DNA of 64,000 nt from positions 3,658,001 through 3,722,000 of the forward strand of contig NZ_CP032317.1 in the NCBI RefSeq assembly GCF_003574965.1, given 5' to 3'. The notes beneath the pieces were generated by a model. It had not been told where the DNA came from, ran no database searches, and was given only the letters and a program-made list of their open reading frames with translations. This document shows, in pieces, positions 1-8,568 of the stretch; positions within the stretch are counted from its first letter, which is position 1, and every line of letters begins with the position of its first letter. The translations under genes were made by a program, and so were the position numbers. Origin of the DNA: Hymenobacter oligotrophus (GTDB lineage: Bacteria > Bacteroidota > Bacteroidia > Cytophagales > Hymenobacteraceae).

Positions 1-652
1 GGCCATTGGTAGCAAGCTGAGCCTTGGCTCCGAAGCCAGATAGCGGCCTGGCCGCAATTAGCTGGCCGTGCTCGTTCACGTCCGCTTGCACAAACACCAG
101 CATCGAGGCTTTCTGCCGACGGGCTGCTTCCGGATAATTTAGGTTGCTTTTCAGATGAGCCTCCAACGCAGCTTGCCCGCCCACGGGCTTGGGCGGATAC
201 ACCTCGGGAGCTGTGCGCGGACCGGCTGGCGGCAGCGGCGGGAGCCGGAACGTAATGGGCAGATTATAAGAGACCGGCACCGCCCGGCCCACTTGCCGGC
301 CCGGCTCCCAAGCCGGCATTAGTTTGATTACCCGAACTGCCTCGTCGTTGAGCAATGGGTGCGGACCTTTCACAACGGTCACGTTTTCCAGAGTGCCGGT
401 TTCGCTCACCACGAAGTTGACAAACACTTTGCCCTCGATGCGCTGCCTGAGAGCTTCCTCCGGGTATCTGAGGTTCTGACCCAGATACTCCCACATGGCG
501 TCCATACCTCCCCGAAAATAGGGCTGTTGCTCCACAACGGTGTACACCGCGTTGCGCGTCGTTGTCCCCGATGCGCCGGAGTTAACTGATTGACCTAGGG
601 CGGCAAAAGTCACGAACAACCCAGCACCGCAGAATAGAGAACGTAATAACAT
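1..652 (-). CDS. TonB C-terminal domain protein, two domains, cut by left edge
   Basis: The reading frame is open from ATG at 652 to the left edge, so the C-terminus lies outside. The N-terminus (MLLRSLFCGAGLFVTFAALG) looks like a signal peptide or anchor. Two TonB_C-like units follow, each with the pattern YPEEA..RQ..EGKV.V.F.V...G: one begins near residue 50 (NLRYPEEALRQRIEGKVFVN) and one near residue 150 (NLNYPEAARRQKASMLVFVQ). Such proteins link proton-motive force to TonB receptors, or act as stand-alone periplasmic TonB-like proteins. It lies just downstream of asd with a terminator between, so it is probably transcribed separately. Function by family; its partner receptor is unknown. 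Confidence 0.75.
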   Translation of the reverse strand, partial: MLLRSLFCGAGLFVTFAALGQSVNSGASGTTTRNAVYTVVEQQPYFRGGMDAMWEYLGQNLRYPEEALRQRIEGKVFVNFVVSETGTLENVTVVKGPHPLLNDEAVRVIKLMPAWEPGRQVGRAVPVSYNLPITFRLPPLPPAGPRTAPEVYPPKPVGGQAALEAHLKSNLNYPEAARRQKASMLVFVQADVNEHGQLIAARPLSGFGAKAQLATNG

Positions 653-657
653 AGCCA

Positions 658-700
658 CAAAAAAAGCCCGGATACGCCAGCATTTGGGCATATCCGGGCT
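658..700 (-). terminator. Rho-independent terminator of asd
   Basis: Arms AGCCCGGATA (665-674) and TATCCGGGCT (691-700) form a 10-bp stem, followed on the minus strand by a run of seven T (658-664). It lies just after the asd stop. The T run ends only five bases before the ATG of the downstream TonB gene. Confidence 0.85.
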
Positions 701-717
701 CAAATTTTCACTCGAGC

Positions 718-1713
718 TTACTTAATCAGCCCTTGCCGGAGCATGTACTCGGCAATTTGCACGGCGTTGGTAGCGGCGCCTTTGCGCAGGTTGTCGGCTA
801 CCACCCACATGTTCAGCGTGTTCGGCTGCGATTCGTCGCGGCGCAGGCGGCCTACCAGCACGGCGTCTTTGCCGTGGGCATCTTTGGGCATGGGGTAGCG
901 GTTGTTGACCGGGTCGTCAACCACCTCTACGCCTTCGGTGGCTTCGAGCAGGCGGCGCACTTCGCCTAGGTCGAAGTCGCGGGCAAACTCCACGTTCACC
1001 GACTCGGAGTGGCCGCCGATTACCGGAATGCGCACCGTGGTGGCCGTAACGCGAATCGTGTCGTCACCCATAATCTTCTTGGTCTCCTTCACCATTTTCA
1101 TCTCCTCTTTGGTGTAGCCGTTGTCCTCGAACACGTCAATGTGCGGCAGCACGTTCAGGTCGATGGGGTGGGGGTAAGCCTTGGAGGTTACCTCGCCGCC
1201 GGCGCGCTCCTGCATCAGCTGATCCACGGCTTTTTTGCCAGTGCCGGTTACGCTTTGATAGGTGCTCACCACCACGCGCTCCACTTTGTAGGCCTCGTGC
1301 AGCTTGCTCAGGGCCAATACCATCTGAATAGTGGAGCAGTTGGGGTTGGCAATAATCTTGTCCTCCGGCGTGAGCACGTGAGCGTTTACCTCGGGCACCA
1401 CTAGTTTCTTGGTGGGGTCCATACGCCAGGCCGAGGAGTTGTCGATTACCACGGTGCCTACTTCAGCAAAGCGCGGCGCCAACTCTTTCGACACCGAGCC
1501 ACCGGCCGAGAAAATGGCCACGGCCGGGCGGGCGGCAATGGCATCGTCCATGCTTACCACCGCAAACGGCTGGCCTTTGAAATGAATGGTTTGGCCCACC
1601 GATTTCTCGGAAGCCACGGGCAGCAACTCGGTTACCGGAAAATTGCGCTCTTCGAGCACTTTAAGCATCTGGCCACCCACAAGGCCGGTGGCGCCTACTA
1701 CGGCTACTTTCAT
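718..1713 (-). CDS. asd: Aspartate-semialdehyde dehydrogenase
   Basis: Catalyses NADPH reduction of aspartyl phosphate to aspartate semialdehyde, the branch point to lysine/diaminopimelate, threonine and methionine; cytoplasmic. The 331-residue length is normal for the family. The N-terminal nucleotide-binding motif GATGLVG covers residues 7-13. The catalytic cysteine is Cys126 in NPNCST, and the active-site histidine is His235 in GGHSES. The start is the ATG at 1713, directly before the conserved MKVAVVGATG. It diverges from the lamin-tail gene across about 90 bases and ends in a strong terminator. One CCTAGG copy (965) is read as Asp-Leu-Gly. Confidence 0.95.
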   Translation of the reverse strand: MKVAVVGATGLVGGQMLKVLEERNFPVTELLPVASEKSVGQTIHFKGQPFAVVSMDDAIAARPAVAIFSAGGSVSKELAPRFAEVGTVVIDNSSAWRMDPTKKLVVPEVNAHVLTPEDKIIANPNCSTIQMVLALSKLHEAYKVERVVVSTYQSVTGTGKKAVDQLMQERAGGEVTSKAYPHPIDLNVLPHIDVFEDNGYTKEEMKMVKETKKIMGDDTIRVTATTVRIPVIGGHSESVNVEFARDFDLGEVRRLLEATEGVEVVDDPVNNRYPMPKDAHGKDAVLVGRLRRDESQPNTLNMWVVADNLRKGAATNAVQIAEYMLRQGLIK

Positions 1714-1806
1714 ATTCAGTATCAGCGGAAAGCTGCTTTGGGCAAAGCAGAACGCAAAAGTCGTTAAAAGCGAAGTATTTTTGGAGAATATCTATTGCTA
1801 TCCTCG

Positions 1807-4416
1807 ATGCTGCTACGCCTACTTTACTTGTTAGGGCTGGTGCTACTGACGTTGCCAGCTACCGCACAATTATCCGAGAGTTTTGCCGACGGCGACTTCA
1901 GTCAAAATCCTGCTTGGGCGGGCGACGCAGCCGCTTTTCAGGTAAACACGCAGCAACAGCTGCAAAGCAACGGGCCAGCGGTTACGGGTTCCCAAATTCA
2001 GCTGGCCGCGCCGCAGCAAGCGGCAACCGGCACCACCTGGGAGTTTTGGGCCAATTTGCGGCTGGCTACCTCGGGCGGCAACCTGGCCGATGTGTGGCTG
2101 ATTTCGGAGCAAGCCGACCTGAAAGCTGCCAACAACCGCGGTTACTTCGTGCGCCTAGGTGGCACCCCCGACGAGGTAGCCCTGTTCCGGAAGGACGCCG
2201 GCGCCAGCCCGGTGTATCTTATTAATGGCCAGGACGGTACTCTTAGCTCAGCCACCAACAACCTGGTGCGCGTGCGCGTTACGCGCAGCCCCGGCAACGT
2301 CTGGACGCTGGAGCGCGACCTGACCGGCGGCCGCGCCTTTACCGGCGAGGGTACCGCCACCGATGCCACCTACCAACGCAGCCAGTACCTAGGCGTGCTG
2401 CTCACGTACTCGGCTGCCAACAACCGCAACTTTTACTTTGACGATTTCCGGGTTACCGATGCCACGCCGCCGCAAGTGGTAAGCGCCGCGGCCGTGTCGG
2501 CCACGCAGGTTGATGTGCAGTTCACGGAGCCGCTGGCAGCGCCGTTAGCCGCCGGCTCGTTCCGGCTGGGCGGCGGCCCGGTGGCTACCGCAGCGCAGCC
2601 CGATGCAGCCGATGCCAGCCTAGTGCACCTCAGCTTCGGCAGCAACTTGCCCCTGGGTCAGAACACCCTGGAGGTGCGCAACGTGGCCGATGCGTTCGGC
2701 AATGTGGCGGCGGGGCCGCTTACCGCTGCGTTTCGGTTTAACGGGACGCTGGCAGCACCGGGCGTTAATCAGCTGCTCATCACCGAAATTATGGCCGACG
2801 AAACCCCACAGGTGGGGCTGCCGGCCTCGGAATACCTTGAACTACACAACCCTTCGGCTACCAACCAGCTCGACCTAGGGGGCGTACGTCTGCTGAAGCC
2901 CGGCAGCAGCTCGGCGGCGGTATTCCCTGCAGGCGCTGTGTTGTTGCCGGGCGAGTACGCCGTGGTGTGCGCCAGCACCCGTACGGCGCAGTTTACCGGT
3001 TACGGCAAAGTGTTCGGCCTCGCCAACTTTCCGAGCCTTACCAATACCGGCGACCAACTGCTGCTGCGCGGCCGCGACGGACGTACGCTTTTTGAGGTGC
3101 GCTACGCCGACACCTGGTACCGCGACAACCGCAAGAAGGAGGGCGGCTGGGCCTTGGAGCTGATTGACCTAGGTAACCCTTGCGGCGGCGCCGAAAACTG
3201 GCAGGCCAGCCTCGACGCCAACGGCGGCACGCCCGGCCGCGCCAACTCCGTACAAGCCGCCAACCCCGACCGCACGCCGCCGCAACTGATAGCCGCGGTA
3301 GCCGTTACGGCCACGCGCCTGCGCCTCACCTTTGCCGAAAAGCTCGATAGCACCCTTGCCAGCAACTCCGCCTTGTACCGCTTGCAGCCCAGCGGCGCGG
3401 TGCAAAGCGTGGCTGCCGTGCCGTTCGATTTTCGCACTGTGGAGCTTATCCTAGGTGCCCCGCTTGCGCCCAACCAGCCGTACACCGTGCAGGTGCAGCG
3501 CGCTACCGATTGCGTGGGCAACGCCGCGGGGCCGCTTACCTCGGCCACCATTGCGCTGCCCGTACCTGCCGCGCCCGGCGATGTGGTCATCAACGAAGTG
3601 CTGTTCAACCCGCGCTCGGGCGGCTACGATTTTGTGGAGCTGCTCAACCGCTCCAATAACTACATCAGCCTGCAGGGTTGGCGCCTGGCCCGCGAACTGC
3701 CCGATGGCTCGCTCGATGCCCACAACATCAGTCCCGAGCCGCTGGTGCTGGCGCCCGGCCAACTGCTGGTGCTCAGCGAGCGGCCCGAAACCGTGCAGGC
3801 GCAGTACCCCAATAGCCACGAGGCCACGGCTTTTCTGCCGGCCACGAGCCTGCCCTCGTTGCCCGATGATGCCGGTGTAATTGTGGTGCTCGATGCGCAA
3901 AACCGCATCATCGATCGGCTGGCCTACGCCGAAACCATGCACCTGCCGCTGCTCGATTCGCGCGAGGGTGTTTCGTTGGAGCGCATTCGGCCTGCCGGGC
4001 CCAGCGCTGCCGCCAACTTTCATTCGGCAGCCAGCAGCACCGGCTACGCCACGCCCGGCCGCCGCAACTCGCAGTACCAAGCCGAGCCCGGCGGCGACAA
4101 GCAGTTTACGCTGGAGCCAGAGGTATTTACGCCCGACGACGACGGCCAGCAGGATTTCACCACCCTGAGCTACCGCCTCGATGCGCCCGGCTACGTGGCC
4201 AGCGTAACCGTGTACGATGCCCTAGGTAGGCTTACGCGGCGGTTGGTGCGCAACGAAACGCTGCCCACCTCGGGCTTCTTCCGGTGGGATGGCCTCACCG
4301 ATGCCAACCGCAAAGCGGCTGTGGGCTACTACGTGCTGCACATCGAGCTTTTTCAGCCCGCCAATGGCATGCGGCGCGAGTACAAAAAAACGGTGGTGCT
4401 GGGGGCGCGGCTCTAG
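1807..4416 (+). CDS. Secreted lamin-tail domain protein with Ig-like and FlgD-like domains
   Basis: Large exported protein of about 869 residues. I chose ATG 1807 over an upstream TTG at 1795 because it opens a clean signal peptide (MLLRLLYLLGLVLLTLPATA). An N-terminal region of about 200 residues resembles a laminin-G/jelly-roll fold. Then come an SbsA-like Ig segment (TPPQVVSAAAVSATQVDVQF), a lamin-tail domain (ITEIMADETP.....EYLELHNPS), a second Ig-like segment (TPPQLIAAVAVTATRLRLTF), a second lamin-tail domain (VVINEVLFNPRSGGYDFVEL) and a FlgD-like C-terminal Ig domain (VTVYDALGRL...FRWDG). Such proteins are common surface or gliding-associated proteins in Cytophagales; the precise role is unknown. 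Six CCTAGG copies lie in frame, all as Leu-Gly. Confidence 0.85.
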   Translation: MLLRLLYLLGLVLLTLPATAQLSESFADGDFSQNPAWAGDAAAFQVNTQQQLQSNGPAVTGSQIQLAAPQQAATGTTWEFWANLRLATSGGNLADVWLISEQADLKAANNRGYFVRLGGTPDEVALFRKDAGASPVYLINGQDGTLSSATNNLVRVRVTRSPGNVWTLERDLTGGRAFTGEGTATDATYQRSQYLGVLLTYSAANNRNFYFDDFRVTDATPPQVVSAAAVSATQVDVQFTEPLAAPLAAGSFRLGGGPVATAAQPDAADASLVHLSFGSNLPLGQNTLEVRNVADAFGNVAAGPLTAAFRFNGTLAAPGVNQLLITEIMADETPQVGLPASEYLELHNPSATNQLDLGGVRLLKPGSSSAAVFPAGAVLLPGEYAVVCASTRTAQFTGYGKVFGLANFPSLTNTGDQLLLRGRDGRTLFEVRYADTWYRDNRKKEGGWALELIDLGNPCGGAENWQASLDANGGTPGRANSVQAANPDRTPPQLIAAVAVTATRLRLTFAEKLDSTLASNSALYRLQPSGAVQSVAAVPFDFRTVELILGAPLAPNQPYTVQVQRATDCVGNAAGPLTSATIALPVPAAPGDVVINEVLFNPRSGGYDFVELLNRSNNYISLQGWRLARELPDGSLDAHNISPEPLVLAPGQLLVLSERPETVQAQYPNSHEATAFLPATSLPSLPDDAGVIVVLDAQNRIIDRLAYAETMHLPLLDSREGVSLERIRPAGPSAAANFHSAASSTGYATPGRRNSQYQAEPGGDKQFTLEPEVFTPDDDGQQDFTTLSYRLDAPGYVASVTVYDALGRLTRRLVRNETLPTSGFFRWDGLTDANRKAAVGYYVLHIELFQPANGMRREYKKTVVLGARL

Positions 4417-4510
4417 CGGCTAGGCCGGTACGCGGCACCTAGGGCTTGGGCAACCGCCGATAAAAGCCGCGTTGCGTCGAGCGCAGCCCGGTGGTTTCGG
4501 CTGCTGGCGC

Positions 4511-4567
4511 CTCAGGATGACAGTTACTATCCAGCGAGATGTCTCGACGGGGCTCGACATGACGTTC
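4511..4567. repeat. Dispersed intergenic repeat, second copy of the 11.2-kb family
   Basis: The gene-free stretch 4417-4747 holds a CCTAGG at 4438 and this element. It has CTCAGGATGAC (4511-4521), then GCGAGATGTCTCGAC (4534-4548), then GGCTCGACATGAC (4551-4563). The same blocks occur in the same order at 11376-11467. Repeats with CTCAGGATGA and GCTCGACATGAC cores are typical of Hymenobacter intergenic regions. Nothing else recognisable is present before the next gene. Confidence 0.65.
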
Positions 4568-4747
4568 TGGGGCGCGACGTGACGCGACCTGGGCAAGCAG
4601 CAATTATTACGTCTTTCAGCTGTGCACTGCTGCCACGCCGACCGGCCAGAACACCTAGAAAAGCAAGCTGAGCAATATCCATTTGGTTGTCAGGGCGTAA
4701 GAATAGGCAGATTGCAAGGTCCCATCTTTAATTATATCCGACCAACC

Positions 4748-5152
4748 ATGAAAATTCTGTCACCTTCCGCCCACGGCGTGCTCGACTACATAGTTTCCAT
4801 GTTCTTCATCATGGCTCCGCTGCTGTTCGATTTGCAGCACCCGTACTCCACGGCGTTCTATACGTTGGGGGTTGGCTACCTGCTGGTTGCGCTGCTCACC
4901 GACTATCCGCTCGGCTGGATGCGCGTTATTCCGTTTCCGCTGCACGGGGCCATGGAGCTGGTGAGCGGTCTGGTGTTCATTGCGTTGCCGTTCATTTTCG
5001 GCTTCTCCGATACCGAACCGGCCGCCCGTAACTTGTTTATCGGCTCGGGCATTGCCTTTGTGCTTTCGTGGTTGGTTACCGACTGGAAAGCCGCGCACGG
5101 CCACAGCCGCACCGGTACCCTGCTCACCGACGCCGGCGAAATGCGCCACTAA
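4748..5152 (+). CDS. Small integral membrane protein, SPW-repeat-like
   Basis: A protein of 134 residues starting at ATG 4748 (MKILSPSAHGVLDYIVSMFF). A longer frame from 4622 exists, but its extra N-terminus is not membrane-protein-like and overlaps intergenic DNA. Four hydrophobic segments are visible: about residues 10-27, 38-52, 62-80 and 92-108. The opening SPxxHGxxDY pattern is seen in small Bacteroidota membrane proteins often assigned to the SPW repeat family. No catalytic motif is seen. It stands alone between a repeat-bearing spacer and a bidirectional terminator. Function unknown. Confidence 0.65.
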   Translation: MKILSPSAHGVLDYIVSMFFIMAPLLFDLQHPYSTAFYTLGVGYLLVALLTDYPLGWMRVIPFPLHGAMELVSGLVFIALPFIFGFSDTEPAARNLFIGSGIAFVLSWLVTDWKAAHGHSRTGTLLTDAGEMRH

Positions 5153-5171
5153 GCAACCCTGCCTGCAAACC

Positions 5172-5209
5172 AAAGCGGCCGGACTACCCTAGGTGGTCCG
5201 GCCGCTTTT
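5172..5209. terminator. Bidirectional terminator with CCTAGG in the loop
   Basis: AAGCGGCCGGAC (5173-5184) pairs with GTCCGGCCGCTT (5196-5207), followed by TT. The loop holds CCTAGG (5188-5193). It lies between two convergent genes. Confidence 0.8.
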
Positions 5210-5235
5210 ATGTATCGGCACCTAGGGCCTCGGGG

Positions 5236-6093
5236 CTAGCGCCGCACCGTAAAGCCCACAAAAAACTCGCGGTCCATTTCGCGGTTCAGGGCAAAGTGCC
5301 CGCCGAAATCGAATTGCAGGTTGTCGGTGAAGTTGATGATGGGCGCCACGTTGATGGAGCTGCGCCAGCCCGAGTGCTGCGCGTCCCACTTCGTCACGCC
5401 CTCGAGCAGCAGCGAGAGTTTGTCGTTCACTTCGTAGTCGACGGCCACCGAGGGCATCACGCGCAAAAAGTGCTCGGCGGCGTCGCGGTCGTAGTTAACG
5501 TCGGCAATCAGCTGGGTTTCAAGGTTCCACTTCTGGCCAATGTGCCAATCGACGGGCAGCACCACGCCGCCCTCTACGCCGCCGCTGCCGGCCGCGCCGC
5601 CGGTGGGCAGGCGCACAAAGCCTACCACCGCCACGGCCACCGGACCCTCTTGGTCGTCGCCGATAAAGTTGTGCTTCAAGCGCACCGAAAGGTCGCCAAA
5701 GCCGCGGTTGCTGCGCCACGTGGGCTCGTCGGCCATGCGCTCCTTTAGCACGGTGTAAAGCGGTGCTTCCAGCTGCACATCGGTGCGGCGCCACAGGCCC
5801 AGCTTGGCCGTTACGTAGGCCGCTTTCCATTGCCGTTCGCGCTTGTCGTCGTCGCGGCGGTTTATCAGGCGCAGTATGTCGGTTTCTACCTGCAGGTGGC
5901 CGGCATCCACGGTAAAGGGGCTTTCCGTTACGCCGGGGCGGTCGGGGCGCAGCTCGCGCAGTTGGTTGCGCGGCACGGGTTTAAACAAGTGAAATCGGGC
6001 CGAGTCGTACGGCGACGATGCGGGGCCGCTGGCTTGGGCGTGCGCCGAGGTGCACCAAGCCAAAGCGGCCAGCAGGCAAATAATGCGGTACAT
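5236..6093 (-). CDS. Outer-membrane transporter, phenol-degradation MetA-like family
   Basis: A 285-residue beta-barrel protein with a signal peptide (MYRIICLLAALAWCTSAHAQ). The segment LRPDRPGVTESPFTVDAGHL is the hallmark opening of the Phenol_MetA_deg (PF13557) porin-like family. Alternating hydrophobic strands run through to a terminal strand ending in an aromatic-rich segment (REFFVGFTVRR). Family members are presumed outer-membrane channels for small hydrophobic molecules, but most Bacteroidota members are untested. It follows a TonB receptor on the same strand with about 100 bases between, so they may share a transcript. The link to metal uptake is only by location. Confidence 0.7.
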   Translation of the reverse strand: MYRIICLLAALAWCTSAHAQASGPASSPYDSARFHLFKPVPRNQLRELRPDRPGVTESPFTVDAGHLQVETDILRLINRRDDDKRERQWKAAYVTAKLGLWRRTDVQLEAPLYTVLKERMADEPTWRSNRGFGDLSVRLKHNFIGDDQEGPVAVAVVGFVRLPTGGAAGSGGVEGGVVLPVDWHIGQKWNLETQLIADVNYDRDAAEHFLRVMPSVAVDYEVNDKLSLLLEGVTKWDAQHSGWRSSINVAPIINFTDNLQFDFGGHFALNREMDREFFVGFTVRR

Positions 6094-6198
6094 GGTTGAG
6101 GGAAGGAATGAAGGGGTTTTGCCCCCGCATACGCTTCTGCTTGCAAACCGGGTAACGCGCCGGTGCAGCTAGGGCGCAAATAGGGCGCAAGTCGGTAT

Positions 6199-8463
6199 TT
6201 ATAGTGCGTAGCGCATCCCCAGAAATACGCGGCGGCCCTGCACCGGGGCGTAGTTGTACTCGGTGTCGAAGGTGTAGCCGTTGGGGTTGTCCTGCTCCAC
6301 GTACTTATCGAAGGGGTCGAAGGAGCGCAGCAGCACGTGGCGCGGCAAGAAGTTCAGCAGGTTCTTCACGCCGCCGTACACCTCCAGCCCTTTGCCAAGC
6401 CGCTTGGTGGCCTGCAGGTTTTGCAGCGAGTACCACGGCGAGCGGCTGGGGCGGTAGTCGTTGGGTTGCACGGGCAGCTGCATGGGGCCGTTTACCTGGC
6501 CGGTGTAGTCGATTGTAAGGCCCCAGCGCTCGGCCGTGTACGAGGCCGCGTAGGTGCCCGACAGCGCCGGGGTGTGCAGCTGCTTGATGTACTCGGTGGG
6601 CCCGTCGGGGGTGCGCTGCTCGCGGCGGTACACATCCAAGGCCGTGATGCCGGCCATAATTTTCACCTGCGTACCTAGGGCCAGGTCGGCGTTTAGGCTA
6701 GCCCCACGCGATACGGCAAACCCGCGCAGGTTGCGGTACACAATCTGGTTGGGGTCGGTATCGTAATCGGGCGTGATTTTGTTCGTGAAGTACGTCCAGA
6801 ACAAGCTGCCGTCGAAGGTGAGCGAGCCGGTGGCCGTGCGCAACTGGTGCGTGTAGTTGAGGGTGGTGTTCCAGGAGCGTTCGGGCCGCAGCTGCTCCTC
6901 TACCACCACGGTGCGGGCCCCGGTAAGGGCGGCGTGGTCTTCGGTAAACAAATTCACCACCCGAAAGCCGTTGCCCACGCCCAGGCGCAGCACGCGGCTG
7001 CCGTCGTCGGTGCCCCACTTATAGTTAACCCGCGGCGACAAAATGGCGCCGTGCCGCGAGTTGTAATCGAGGCGCAGGCCCGCGAGCAGCGTAGCGTGTT
7101 CGGTGAGGCGCCATTCGTCTTGCGCAAACACGCCGGGCAGTTGCACCACGTCGGGCTGGTTGCGCACTAGGTTGTTGGTGGCTTGCTCGGTGGCGGGGGT
7201 GTTGTCGTCGTACCAAGTGTAGCGGTAGGCCGCGCCCAGCAGCAAGTTGTGCCGAATGCTGAGGGCCCGCGTCCACGTCAGCTGGCCAAACGCTACGTGC
7301 TGGGTGGCTTTGTAAAGCGTGGTGCCGTACACGGAGTTTTGGCGGTGGCGGTTGTAGGAGCCGCTCAGCATCATTTTTTGCCCCCGTACGGGCAGCTGGT
7401 ATTGCCCCAGCAGCTCGTAGCGGTTGGTGTAAATGCTCTCGCCGTAAATGCTGTCGGTGCCCCGAAACTCGTTGCGCCACGGCAGCTGCCCGCCAAACCG
7501 GTCTTCGTAGTAGTAGCGGCCGGCCAGCGAGGCTACTTGGTTTTCGGGCCGCGCAAAGCTCCACTTGTTAAATACCGAGGCGCGCTTCTGCGTCGGAATG
7601 TCCGTGAACCCGTCGCGGTTCACGTCGCGGCGCTGGTCGAAGTGAAACACGTTGCCGGTGAGCAGCGAGGTAGCCTTGCCGGCGCGCAGGGTGGTGCCCA
7701 AATCGAGGTTGGTTTCGCCGTGCGAGGTGGCAAAGCCATCCACCGAAAGGCGCGAAGCCTTCTGCGGGTCTTTGGTAATTACGTTGATGAGGCCACCTAG
7801 GGCCTCGGAGCCGTAGAGCGTGGAGGCCGGGCCCTTCACCACCTCAATGCGCTCCACCATGCTGTTGGGGATGCCGCTCAGCCCGTACACCGTGCTCAAG
7901 GCCGACACAATGGGCATGCCATCGATAAGCACCATGGTGTACGCGCCTTCCAGCCCGTGAATGTGGATGTCGCCGGTGGCGCACACGCTGCAATTCAGCT
8001 GCGGGCGCACGCCGTTCACCAGCGTCAGGTTTTCGAACAAGCTAGGCGAAGGGTTTTTCTGGAAGAACTTGGGCGTGAATATCTCCACCGGTACCGGCGA
8101 TTCGCTTTTCACCACCTCGCCCAGCGTGCCGCTGATTACCACATCCTGCAACTCGTTAGCCACGCCGGCCAGCAGCAGGTTGTGCTCGAGCGCGGCGCCT
8201 GGCGGCACGGTAATGGTGCGCTCGGCGGGTTTGTAGCCCACGGCCGAGGCCACTAGTTGGTAGGTGCCGGCTGGTACTTGCTTTAGGGTGTAGGTGCCGG
8301 TTTCGGAGGCGGTGGTGCCTAGGGTAGTGCCTTTGAGGGCCACGGTAGCAAAAGGCACCGGCTGCCCACCCGCGCGCACCTGGCCGCGCAGCGTGGCCGT
8401 TTGGGCCCACGTTGCACCCAGGGATGTGCTTAGGAGTACCAGAATAAGTAACAGCTGTTTCAT
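6199..8463 (-). CDS. TonB-dependent receptor, probable metal (Mn/Fe) uptake
   Basis: Outer-membrane receptor of 754 residues. After a signal peptide (to about residue 20, ATWAQ) comes a carboxypeptidase-regulatory-like domain (RGQVRAGGQPVPFATVALKG, about 25-110). The plug follows, with LIDGMPIVSALSTVYGLSGI and ERIEVVKGPASTLYGSEALG, then a C-terminal 22-strand barrel ending in RRVFLGMRYAL. The plug contains Cys158 and Cys161 (CSVC) followed by DIHIHG, a possible metal-binding patch. Its promoter region has a palindrome of the same type as that before mntH, the next gene upstream, which suggests joint control and a shared substrate. Substrate assignment is inference. CCTAGG occurs three times, each as Leu-Gly. 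Confidence 0.8.
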   Translation of the reverse strand: MKQLLLILVLLSTSLGATWAQTATLRGQVRAGGQPVPFATVALKGTTLGTTASETGTYTLKQVPAGTYQLVASAVGYKPAERTITVPPGAALEHNLLLAGVANELQDVVISGTLGEVVKSESPVPVEIFTPKFFQKNPSPSLFENLTLVNGVRPQLNCSVCATGDIHIHGLEGAYTMVLIDGMPIVSALSTVYGLSGIPNSMVERIEVVKGPASTLYGSEALGGLINVITKDPQKASRLSVDGFATSHGETNLDLGTTLRAGKATSLLTGNVFHFDQRRDVNRDGFTDIPTQKRASVFNKWSFARPENQVASLAGRYYYEDRFGGQLPWRNEFRGTDSIYGESIYTNRYELLGQYQLPVRGQKMMLSGSYNRHRQNSVYGTTLYKATQHVAFGQLTWTRALSIRHNLLLGAAYRYTWYDDNTPATEQATNNLVRNQPDVVQLPGVFAQDEWRLTEHATLLAGLRLDYNSRHGAILSPRVNYKWGTDDGSRVLRLGVGNGFRVVNLFTEDHAALTGARTVVVEEQLRPERSWNTTLNYTHQLRTATGSLTFDGSLFWTYFTNKITPDYDTDPNQIVYRNLRGFAVSRGASLNADLALGTQVKIMAGITALDVYRREQRTPDGPTEYIKQLHTPALSGTYAASYTAERWGLTIDYTGQVNGPMQLPVQPNDYRPSRSPWYSLQNLQATKRLGKGLEVYGGVKNLLNFLPRHVLLRSFDPFDKYVEQDNPNGYTFDTEYNYAPVQGRRVFLGMRYAL

Positions 8464-8492
8464 AGCGTATTTAGGAGCGACGGCGTTTGTTA

Positions 8493-8508
8493 TTTAGGCG
8501 AGTCTAAA
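8493..8508 (-). promoter_or_regulatory. DtxR/MntR-like operator before the TonB receptor
   Basis: TTTAGGCGAGTCTAAA matches 11 of 14 core bases of the DtxR-family box TTAGGTTAGCCTAA and has the same 16-base layout as the site before mntH. It lies 30 bases upstream of the receptor start. A further half-site TATTTAGG is at 8468-8475. Confidence 0.55.
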
Positions 8509-8523
8509 ACCCGCATCGGGCGC

Positions 8524-8561
8524 AAAAAAACGGAGCTGCCCTAGGTGGGCTGGCTCCGTTT
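8524..8561 (-). terminator. Terminator of mntH containing CCTAGG
   Basis: On the minus strand, ACGGAGC pairs with GCTCCGT and a run of T follows. CCTAGG (8540-8545) lies in the upper part of the hairpin. It separates mntH from the receptor gene, so these are two transcription units. Confidence 0.8.
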
Positions 8562-8568
8562 GAGGGGT

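Noticed and set aside
1776-1783. TATTTTTG as -7 element for the lamin-tail gene
   Set aside because: Matches TAnnTTTG, but no -33 element at proper spacing was found, so it was not listed as a promoter.
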